Below are positions 16,205 to 23,203 of a stretch of 64,000 nt of DNA, in pieces. The number at the start of each line of letters is the position of its first letter. The stretch's first letter is position 1. The position numbers and the translations under genes are program-made. The notes below the pieces were generated by a model that saw only the letters and a program-made list of their open reading frames with translations, did no database searches and was not told the origin of the DNA. The stretch is from contig CBDBHH010000005.1 in the NCBI GenBank assembly GCA_965205535.1, positions 1,612,001 to 1,676,000 of the forward strand, read 5' to 3'. The DNA is from UBA8079 sp965205535. GTDB lineage: Bacteria; Pseudomonadota; Alphaproteobacteria; UBA6615.

Positions 16205-16216
16205 TACACCGGTGTA
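16205..16216. promoter_or_regulatory. Perfect 12-base palindrome TACACCGGTGTA
   Basis: The palindrome lies in the 207-base gap between the stop of the anchored protein gene (16223) and the metallolyase promoter, about 64 bases upstream of the -35 box. That position suits an activator site or a remote operator. No regulator gene adjoins it, so its role is inference. Confidence 0.35.
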
Positions 16217-16222
16217 GCCCGC

Positions 16223-16705
16223 CTATTGGCAAAGCCCACGCAAGACCTGATAGGAGATTTGCGTGGGCCGATTGTCTGCGGCGACGAAGCGATACCAGGC
16301 GGGAAAATTATATTCGGGGTTGCCGGCCAGCTTCTTCGCCAGAAACGCCTCGTTTGGCTGCCAGTCGTCACCGTCGATCCCGGCGACCTCGACCCGATAG
16401 GCGTCCGGGCGCTCACCCCACCATTGGAGGCACTGGTTGCTGCCCACGCGAACGGGCGTGCTGGGCTCGTCACCGTTCAGGGACACGACGATTGCATCGC
16501 CAGGTCGTTCATCGGGTTCCGCCCGCTGGTTGATCGTGGAGAACGCCGTGTTTGAAGTCTCCACAGGTGCGGATTGGGTGTTCTCGGCGGCAAAGAAACG
16601 CCCCGCGAGGACGACCATCGCTGCGATGAACGCAATGATCAGGATTTCCCGGCGTTTCTTCAGCACGATGTGATCCCGCCCGTCGCTGTCATGTCGGGTG
16701 GTCAC
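16223..16705 (-). CDS. Hypothetical membrane-anchored protein downstream of pyrD
   Basis: About 160 residues from a GTG overlapping the pyrD stop; an alternative GTG at 16676, behind a GGGCGGGA, would give 150 residues. Either way the N-terminus is basic (LKKRREILI), followed by one transmembrane helix (IAFIAAMVVLAGRFFA), then a polar domain with two tryptophan clusters (CLQWWGERPDAYRV and FPAWYRF) and a final Cys. I recognise no domain. The topology suggests a periplasmic domain tethered to the inner membrane. Coupled to pyrD by overlap. Confidence 0.6.
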   Translation of the reverse strand: MTTRHDSDGRDHIVLKKRREILIIAFIAAMVVLAGRFFAAENTQSAPVETSNTAFSTINQRAEPDERPGDAIVVSLNGDEPSTPVRVGSNQCLQWWGERPDAYRVEVAGIDGDDWQPNEAFLAKKLAGNPEYNFPAWYRFVAADNRPTQISYQVLRGLCQ

Positions 16706-17750
16706 TGCCGACGGCGTCGGCGATGTTGGCGTGCCCGTCGCGTACGAGGAACGCCGCGAGATCACGTTTGATGTTTTGAATCAGACCCGGCCCGCCATAG
16801 ACCAGCCCGGTGTAGAGCTGCACCAGACGCGCCCCCGCGCAAATCTTTGTATACGCATCTGCGCCGTTCATGATGCCGCCGACCCCGATCAGAGGCACCG
16901 CGCCGCCGGTCTGCCGGTACACCGTGCGCAGCATGTCATTGGACATCTCGAACAGAGGCGTGCCGGACAAGCCGCCGCGCTCATTTGCGTGCGGGCTTTT
17001 CAGCGAGGCCGGGCGCGCCGTCGTCGTGTTGCACAAGGTGATCGCGTCGATGCGCGCGGCCGTGATGATCTCGATCAGTTCCGTCAGATGTGCCGCCTCG
17101 AGGTCGGGCGCGAGTTTTGCCACCATTGCCGGTCGTGCACCTGTGGCGTCGCGCGCGGTGTTCAGTCGCACGAGGAGATCTTCAAGCGCGCGCGGCTCCA
17201 GGAAGACCTGACCATTCTCGGTGTTCGGGCATGAGACGTCGATCGTCAGATAATCGACGGCCGGGGAAAACAGCGTCACGAGATCAACGAAATCCTGCGC
17301 CGGATCATCGCTTGTGGCGTTGGCCGCCATATTGACCCCGACCGGACGGTCGGCGCGGCTTCTGTGGCGCACGAGACGCTGAAGGACAGCCTCCGCACCG
17401 TCATTGTTGAACCCCATGCGGTTGATCGCCGCCTGATCCGGTGTCAGGCGGAACAGTCGTGGCCGCGGGTTTCCAGTCTGGGGCAATGGTGTGACGCCGC
17501 CGACCTCAATAAAGCCGCCGCCGAGGCGCGCGACGCCGGCGATGGCGACCGCGTTCTTGTCGAAGCCGGCCGAGACCCCGACGGGGTTGGCGAAGCGCAG
17601 GCCGAAGAGCGTCTGGTCGAGGGCGGGCAAATCGTCGGCGCGTTCGCGCGGACCAAGGCCGGCGGACAGGCCGCGCAGTGCGAGGCCGTGGCCGGTCTCC
17701 GTCGGGAGCGGCCGCAAGGCGAGATTGGCGATTTGATGAATGCTGCCCAA
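16689..17750 (-). CDS. pyrD: Dihydroorotate dehydrogenase (quinone), class 2
   Basis: This class 2 enzyme oxidises dihydroorotate to orotate with FMN, passing electrons to ubiquinone at the inner membrane. The N-terminal helical segment SIHQIANLALRPLPTETGHGLALRGL is the quinone/membrane-docking extension of the class. Then come GFDKNA, GFNNDGAE, VDYLTIDVSCPNT (catalytic Ser in the NVSSPNT position reads DVSCPNT), CNTT and GVGGI. No ATG fits. A TTG at 17750 gives 353 residues, but the true start could lie up to the preceding Sel1 gene end. Pyrimidine synthesis gene; no other pyr genes nearby. Confidence 0.9.
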   Translation of the reverse strand: MGSIHQIANLALRPLPTETGHGLALRGLSAGLGPRERADDLPALDQTLFGLRFANPVGVSAGFDKNAVAIAGVARLGGGFIEVGGVTPLPQTGNPRPRLFRLTPDQAAINRMGFNNDGAEAVLQRLVRHRSRADRPVGVNMAANATSDDPAQDFVDLVTLFSPAVDYLTIDVSCPNTENGQVFLEPRALEDLLVRLNTARDATGARPAMVAKLAPDLEAAHLTELIEIITAARIDAITLCNTTTARPASLKSPHANERGGLSGTPLFEMSNDMLRTVYRQTGGAVPLIGVGGIMNGADAYTKICAGARLVQLYTGLVYGGPGLIQNIKRDLAAFLVRDGHANIADAVGSDHPT

Positions 17751-17812
17751 AACGGCGCGGAAGCTACCGCAGATCGCGGGTGCGGAGAAGGGGCAAGTGA
17801 ATTTGGCCGGCG

Positions 17813-18871
17813 CTAGCTGCTGCCGGCCGCAGCCGTATCGGCCTCGAACCGCGCCTCGACGAGGCGGTCGGCCTCCTCGATTTCCTCGGGCGTCAGGCGG
17901 GAGACGACACGCTTGCGCAACTCGGACGCCGCCTTGTTGCCCTGAAGGGCCGACAATGACGCCCAGATATAGGCCACCAAGGGGTCTTCCTCGGTGCCCG
18001 CACCCTTCGAATGGGCTCGCGCCAGGCGAAGTTGTGCGGCGGCATCCGACTGGGTGGCGGCGCGGATCCACCACTCATAGGCGCGCTTGAAGTCGGGCGC
18101 GTTGCCGACGCCGGAATTATAAAGATCGCCGAGCCGGAGTTGAGCCTCCGCCAGCCCGCTCTCGGCGGCGCACTCTATCCAACCCAGCGCCCTGTCGGGG
18201 TCATAGTCACCGGCGAGCCCCAGCATGAGTGTGTTGCCATAGAGCAGCTGCGCCTTGGCATGACCGGCGCTTGCGGCGTCTGCCAGCCATTCCGCGGCCT
18301 GTTCAGGATTGCTGCGGACGATCTCGTTGGTCAGCAGGATACGCGAGCCCAGATATTGTGCATCGGCGTTGCCGTCGTTGGCGGCGATGGTCAGCCATTC
18401 GATGGCTTTACTGCCATCCTTGCGGATCCCTTCGCCCCTGTAATATTGCCGGCCGAGAAGGTAGGCGGCATCGGCGTATCCCTGTTCGGCAGACATCCGA
18501 TACAGGATATGTGCTTTCTCCACGTCCTGGGTGCCGCCGAGGCCCTCTTCGTACATCCGGCCGAGGACGGCCTGTGCGGGCGGATAATTTGACGACGCGG
18601 ATTTCTCGAGCCAATCGCGCGCGACTTCGGGATTTTCCTCAAATCCCCGGCCGAGCAAATACATCGTGCCCAGCAGCCACTGGGCGGCAGGGTTGCCGCG
18701 CGCGGCGTCCGGCTTGACCAGTCGGCGGGCCGCGTCGAACTCCTTTGCGACGTAGTGATCAAAGGCCGTGCTGAAATCGGCCGTTGCCGGGCCGGCGACA
18801 AGCAAGGCTCCCAAAATGGTCATCACCGCTGCGACACGATGCGCCCGGCTGGCTGGAAAATCACGATCCAT
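17813..18871 (-). CDS. Sel1-like repeat protein, exported
   Basis: This 352-residue protein has a signal peptide (hydrophobic AAVMTILGALLVAG, probable cleavage after ATA near residue 32). Seven tandem Sel1/TPR-like repeats of about 36 residues follow, each with the AxxxLGxxYxxGxG pattern and ending before residue 310, then a charged helical tail. Sel1 proteins act as periplasmic scaffolds in envelope stress, exopolysaccharide or signalling. ATG at 18871 was preferred over a TTG one codon earlier. It lies upstream of pyrD on the same strand. Confidence 0.85.
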   Translation of the reverse strand: MDRDFPASRAHRVAAVMTILGALLVAGPATADFSTAFDHYVAKEFDAARRLVKPDAARGNPAAQWLLGTMYLLGRGFEENPEVARDWLEKSASSNYPPAQAVLGRMYEEGLGGTQDVEKAHILYRMSAEQGYADAAYLLGRQYYRGEGIRKDGSKAIEWLTIAANDGNADAQYLGSRILLTNEIVRSNPEQAAEWLADAASAGHAKAQLLYGNTLMLGLAGDYDPDRALGWIECAAESGLAEAQLRLGDLYNSGVGNAPDFKRAYEWWIRAATQSDAAAQLRLARAHSKGAGTEEDPLVAYIWASLSALQGNKAASELRKRVVSRLTPEEIEEADRLVEARFEADTAAAGSS

Positions 18872-18989
18872 CAATAACGCACGCTCCCCAGCGCGGTGGT
18901 GTGATACCGCGCGAATTGTTTGCCGATATTACAACATTGGTGCGTGACGGTAAGTCCACATTCAGCGAAATTTCGTAGCCATCATGGAT

Positions 18990-19616
18990 TTAGACCAGGC
19001 GTTCGATAAACGCTGTGACATCGCGCACAGCGAGCTGGATATTCTCGCTTTCTGTGCGACCTGAAGATTTTCGTGGCACGAAGGAATGGTCGCCGTCGGG
19101 GATCCAGATGATCTCCACCGGGGCCGCCAACCCGTATGATTTCACGTCCTGGGGCGTGCCAAACCGGTCACGCTCGCCCTGTGCAATCAGCGTGGGGTGT
19201 TGGGCAGCCCGGAGCGGTTCGATGCGGGTGTTTTCGGGCTTCGCAGGCGGGTGGAACGGATACCCGAGACAAACCACGCCATCGATCAATTCGGCGTTGT
19301 CGGGGTCTGCCGCGAACGTCGCGGCCGCACGGCCGCCCATCGATTTACCGCCGATCAGGGTGGGGATGCCAAGTGGCGGCAAGCCAGCGAGTGTTGTGCG
19401 CCAGGATTCGAGCAGGACCGGCATGCGGTCCGGACCCCGCCGTTTGCCGTCATCGCGCCGTTTGGCCATGTAGGGAAATTCGAAACGAAGAACCTGAATT
19501 CCGGCCGCGGCGAGACCTTCCGCGATGGCATCCATGAAGGGGGTATCCATGGGCGCGCCCGCGCCATGGCTGAACAGAAACCGGGCCCGGGGTCGGGCGG
19601 GACCGTCGGTCAGCAT
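18990..19616 (-). CDS. Alpha/beta hydrolase, KANL3/Tex30-like
   Basis: This 208-residue alpha/beta hydrolase-fold protein has LFSHGAGAPMDTPFMD for the oxyanion region. The nucleophile elbow GKSMGGR is near residue 91, a late Asp is in GERDRFG, and His is in GDHSFVPRK. The GKSMGGR elbow marks the KANL3/Tex30 subfamily, which is widespread in bacteria but has no settled substrate. It starts 26 bases after the end of a DUF6812-type small gene on the same strand, suggesting an operon. Confidence 0.8.
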   Translation of the reverse strand: MLTDGPARPRARFLFSHGAGAPMDTPFMDAIAEGLAAAGIQVLRFEFPYMAKRRDDGKRRGPDRMPVLLESWRTTLAGLPPLGIPTLIGGKSMGGRAAATFAADPDNAELIDGVVCLGYPFHPPAKPENTRIEPLRAAQHPTLIAQGERDRFGTPQDVKSYGLAAPVEIIWIPDGDHSFVPRKSSGRTESENIQLAVRDVTAFIERLV

Positions 19617-19641
19617 TCTCGGATCGCGTTCTGCGCGAGAA

Positions 19642-19860
19642 CTAGTCGTGCGGAGTGATCTGTACGACGGCGTTCTTGTTGATCAGGTGAACAATGCCCG
19701 ATGCGTCGACGAACGGGAAAAATGGTTCGGGCGCATTCAGGATATCCTGAATGCGCGACGTTGCTTCGACGAATACCTGCCCGCTCATGCCCGAGCCGCC
19801 CTGCAACACCAGGTCGGCGCGAACACGCACCTTGGGAATCTTTGGTAAGCGAACAGCCAT
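19642..19860 (-). CDS. Small conserved protein, DUF6812-like
   Basis: A 72-residue basic-then-beta protein with the segment QDILNAPEPFFPFVDASGIVHLINKNAVVQI, which I associate with the small DUF6812 proteins of proteobacteria. No catalytic residues are evident. It is the upstream partner of the KANL3-like hydrolase, separated by 25 bases, and diverges from the amidase gene across 81 bases. Confidence 0.65.
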   Translation of the reverse strand: MAVRLPKIPKVRVRADLVLQGGSGMSGQVFVEATSRIQDILNAPEPFFPFVDASGIVHLINKNAVVQITPHD

Positions 19861-19941
19861 TGTCTCTATCCGTAAAACGGTTCGGGCCCATTGCCCGCAA
19901 GCCTTTGCTAGTATGCGCCGATAAATGTTTAGGAGTGGTGA

Positions 19942-21366
19942 ATGACATCTTCGGACCTGATATCGCTGAGCGCCCGTGAGGCGGTTCGATTGTTGCGGCG
20001 CGGCGACGTGTCACCGCGTGATTTGATTGATGCTGCGGCAGACAGGATCGCGTCCGTCGATCCAGCGGTCAATGCGGTGCCCACACTGTGTCTCGATATG
20101 GCTCGCGACGCCGCGGAAAAGGTGGAAACGCCGGCGGACCCGGGGCCGGGCTGGCTGGCGGGGTTGCCGATCCTGGTCAAGGATTTGAGCGATGTCGCGG
20201 GAGTCCGAACCACCTATGGCTCGCCCATATTTGCAGACTACGTGCCCGACAGGGATGACCTGATGGTTGCCCGGCTCAAGCGCAACGGCGCGATTGTCAT
20301 GGGCAAGTCCAACACGCCGGAATTCGGTGCCGGGGCGAATACGTTCAACGAAGTGTTCGGCAAGACCCGCAATCCATGGAATACGGACATGACCTGCGGC
20401 GGCTCGTCGGGCGGTGCGGCCGTGGCACTCGCGACCGGTATGACGTGGCTCGCGACAGGTTCGGACCTTGGTGGGTCTTTGCGCACGCCGGCCAGCTTCT
20501 GCTCGGTCGTCGGTATGCGGCCCACGCCGGGCCGCGTCGCAAGCGGACCGGGCAGTGATCCGTTCCAGACCTTGTCCGTCAATGGTCCCATGGGGCGCAA
20601 TGTGGCCGATATGGCGCTGATGCTCGACGCGGAAACCGGGCTCGATCCCTACTTTCCGATGGCCTTGCCGACGCCCGAGACGTCGTTCGAATCCGCGGCA
20701 CTGAGCCCCGTTCTGCCGAAACGAATCGGGTTCTCTCCCGATCTGGGTATTGGCCCGGTGGACAAGGAAGTGGCCGATATCTGCCGTGCCGCGGCAGAGA
20801 GGCTCGCCGGAGCGGGCGCGGTGGTCGAAGAATCCTGTCCGGATTTCACAGGGGCGCTGGACACGTTTCAGGTGTTGCGCGCGGCCTTGTTCGTGACCGG
20901 TCGGGCGTCATTGCTCGAAAACCATCGCGACAAGCTCAAGCCGGAGATGATCTGGAACATCGAGAAAGGCATGAAACTGACTGCCGGCGAGATTGGCCGC
21001 GCGCTGAATGAACGCGCACGACTGAGCGAACGGGCGGCTTTGTGGTTCGAGAGTCACGACGTGCTGGCCTGTCCGGTCGCGATCGTGCCGCCCTTCGATG
21101 TGGACATCCGCTATGTCGAAAGTGTCGGCGATCATCAGTTCGACAATTATGTCGATTGGCTCTACATCGTCGCGGCTATCACGCTGACCGGCTGTCCGGC
21201 CATCTCGGTGCCATGCGGATTTACATCGAGCGGGTTGCCGGTTGGCTTGCAGCTCGTCACTCCGCCGCGCAGCGAGGCTTCATTGCTTTCAATGGCCGCC
21301 GCAGCCGAGGAGGTCTTCGGGCTGAGCGACCAGGTGCCCATCGATCCCCGGCCCGGAGATGCGTGA
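19942..21366 (+). CDS. Amidase (amidase signature family)
   Basis: This 474-residue amidase has the full Ser-cisSer-Lys triad: Lys in LVKDLSD near residue 80, cis-Ser in CGGSSGGAA near 155, and nucleophile Ser in GSDLGGSLRTPA near 178. Length suits glutamyl-tRNA amidotransferase A-like and aryl/alkyl amidases, but no gatB or gatC is adjacent, so it is probably a catabolic amidase. AGGAG lies 6 bases upstream of the ATG. Expressed alone. Confidence 0.9.
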   Translation: MTSSDLISLSAREAVRLLRRGDVSPRDLIDAAADRIASVDPAVNAVPTLCLDMARDAAEKVETPADPGPGWLAGLPILVKDLSDVAGVRTTYGSPIFADYVPDRDDLMVARLKRNGAIVMGKSNTPEFGAGANTFNEVFGKTRNPWNTDMTCGGSSGGAAVALATGMTWLATGSDLGGSLRTPASFCSVVGMRPTPGRVASGPGSDPFQTLSVNGPMGRNVADMALMLDAETGLDPYFPMALPTPETSFESAALSPVLPKRIGFSPDLGIGPVDKEVADICRAAAERLAGAGAVVEESCPDFTGALDTFQVLRAALFVTGRASLLENHRDKLKPEMIWNIEKGMKLTAGEIGRALNERARLSERAALWFESHDVLACPVAIVPPFDVDIRYVESVGDHQFDNYVDWLYIVAAITLTGCPAISVPCGFTSSGLPVGLQLVTPPRSEASLLSMAAAAEEVFGLSDQVPIDPRPGDA

Positions 21367-21420
21367 GACGGGGCTTGTGTTGCGCGGCACAACGTTTCTA
21401 TTGCGGTGAAGCATCGCCTT

Positions 21421-21480
21421 GAGTCGAAATAAAATCCCGAAAAAAGAAAAATAAACCAATGAAAACAATACGCTAATATT
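21421..21480. promoter_or_regulatory. A-rich upstream region of the MaoC gene
   Basis: A 60-base stretch about 73% A+T with A-tracts (runs of six and five A) stands out in this GC-rich DNA, 80-140 bases upstream of the MaoC start. Such tracts bend DNA and act as UP elements. I could not fix a convincing -35/-10 pair. The rest of the 21367-21560 gap shows nothing else. Confidence 0.35.
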
Positions 21481-21560
21481 GTGTTCAGGAAGCCTTGCGT
21501 TTCGTAATAGCGCGGCGCACCATGTTTTGCATTGCACAAATCAGTCCAGAGGTTTCCCAT

Positions 21561-22061
21561 ATGTCGGTTGATGTTATTGCGCCGGTCGCAAAGCCCCGGG
21601 CGCCTGTTGCCGCCGATCCGATCGAAGAACTGAGCGGGTATTTTTTCGAAGACCTGGAACCGGGCATGACCGCCGCCTATGCGCGAACGATCGGCCCGGC
21701 CGATCTGGTCATGTTTGCCGGCATTTCAGGCGACACCAATCCGATGCATCTGAACGAAGAATATGCGGAACGAACGATGTTCGAGGGCACGATCGCCCAC
21801 GGCATGCTGTGTTCGAGCTTCATTTCCACGGTTGTCGGAACCCGGCTGCCCGGGCCCGGCTGTGTCTATATCAGCCAAACACTCAAGTTCAAGGCGCCCG
21901 TCCGCCCCGGTGACACCGTGACCGCACGGGCTACCGTGATCGACACGAATCCGGATAAATCCCGGGTGACGCTGGAAACCGTCTGCACGGTTGGGAGCAC
22001 AATTGTGATCTCGGGTGAGGCAGAAGTGCTGGTACCGCGCCGGAACAAGAACGGCGCCTGA
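21561..22061 (+). CDS. MaoC family (R)-specific enoyl-CoA hydratase-like protein
   Basis: This 166-residue hotdog-fold hydratase has the MaoC/PhaJ motif: ISGDTNPMHLNEEYA (catalytic Asp/His pair) near residue 57, then GTIAHGMLCSSFIS. About 25 residues of non-conserved N-terminus precede the domain. It would hydrate 2-enoyl-CoA to (R)-3-hydroxyacyl-CoA, feeding polyhydroxyalkanoate or beta-oxidation bypass. ATG at 21561 behind AGAGG was chosen over an upstream in-frame start at 21495. Confidence 0.87.
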   Translation: MSVDVIAPVAKPRAPVAADPIEELSGYFFEDLEPGMTAAYARTIGPADLVMFAGISGDTNPMHLNEEYAERTMFEGTIAHGMLCSSFISTVVGTRLPGPGCVYISQTLKFKAPVRPGDTVTARATVIDTNPDKSRVTLETVCTVGSTIVISGEAEVLVPRRNKNGA

Positions 22062-22152
22062 GCGGTTTTTGACCCCGCGGCGGCCCTACCGGGCGCGACA
22101 AAGGCGGACGGTCAGGCTTGATCGACGCCCGGTCGGCGCGTAAATCCCGCGC

Positions 22153-23130
22153 ATGCGGATTTACAGACATGTCGGTGACCTTCCGGACTCCGCCACTGGC
22201 GCGGTGGTCGCCATCGGTAATTTCGACGGGTTGCATCGTGGCCACCAGCAGGTGATTGCCACGGCCCGGGATATCGCGCGCGCGCAGTCCCGCCAGTTTG
22301 GCGTTCTGACGTTCGAACCGCACCCGCGCGCTTTTTTCGGCCGGGTGGATGCGCCTTTTCGGCTGACGCCGTTTCGGATCAAGGTTCGTGAGTTGCAGGT
22401 TCTGGGTGTCGAACTGTTGTACGCGTTGCGGTTCAACAAGGCTCTGTCCCAGCGCACGGCGGAGAATTTTCTTTCCGAACTCGTGCATCAGGGCATCGCG
22501 CCCGCCCATGTTGTCGTCGGCTACAATTTCAAATTTGGCTCCGGCCGGGATGGCGATTTCGATCTGCTGGCGGCGCGCGGCAAGGAACTCGGTTATGAGG
22601 TCACGTGCGTCGAGCCGGCTCGTGACGAGGTGAATGAAGTTTATTCCTCCACGCTGATCCGAAAGTATCTGACGAACGGGCAACCGCAGCGGGCTGCCGC
22701 GTTGCTCGGTCATCTTTGGGAGGTCGAGGGCCGGGTCGGGACAGGCCGTCAGCTGGGCCGCACGATCGGGTTTCCGACCGCCAATGTCGATCTCGGCGAA
22801 GCCATCCGTCCGGCACGCGGCGTCTATTCGATCCGCGCTGGTGTGCGCGATGGAGAGACCATCCGCTGGTTTGACGGGGTTGCGAATGTCGGCGTGCGGC
22901 CGACGGTCGATGGTGAGACGCTGGTCCTCGAAGCGCATCTGTTCGATTTCGACGAAGATATCTATGGACGCTACCTGCGCGTGGCCTTCGTGGACTTTCT
23001 CCGGCCGGAGCAGAAATTCGATGGAATCGACGCGTTGAAGGCGCAAATCGCCGAAGATTCGCGCCAGGCGCGGGAATTGTTGCAGGCTCGCGCGCTCGGC
23101 GCGGGTGATTTTATCGGCGAGGATATGTAA
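22153..23130 (+). CDS. ribF: Bifunctional riboflavin kinase / FAD synthetase
   Basis: This 325-residue protein makes FMN and FAD from riboflavin. The N-terminal adenylyltransferase domain has GNFDGLHRGHQ (residues 22-32) and SSTLIR near 171. The C-terminal kinase domain has GRTIGFPTANVDL and the metal-binding PTAN, and ends with the typical LEAHLFDFDEDIYG and LRPEQKFDG. It lies 73 bases upstream of ileS, the conserved ribF-ileS-lspA order of proteobacteria. Confidence 0.95.
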   Translation: MRIYRHVGDLPDSATGAVVAIGNFDGLHRGHQQVIATARDIARAQSRQFGVLTFEPHPRAFFGRVDAPFRLTPFRIKVRELQVLGVELLYALRFNKALSQRTAENFLSELVHQGIAPAHVVVGYNFKFGSGRDGDFDLLAARGKELGYEVTCVEPARDEVNEVYSSTLIRKYLTNGQPQRAAALLGHLWEVEGRVGTGRQLGRTIGFPTANVDLGEAIRPARGVYSIRAGVRDGETIRWFDGVANVGVRPTVDGETLVLEAHLFDFDEDIYGRYLRVAFVDFLRPEQKFDGIDALKAQIAEDSRQARELLQARALGAGDFIGEDM

Positions 23131-23203
23131 AACACCGGATGTCCGGCTGTTGCCGTCATGCCTGCGCGGCTCTATAAGCCGCCCGGTCGCCTGGGAACAA
23201 AAC

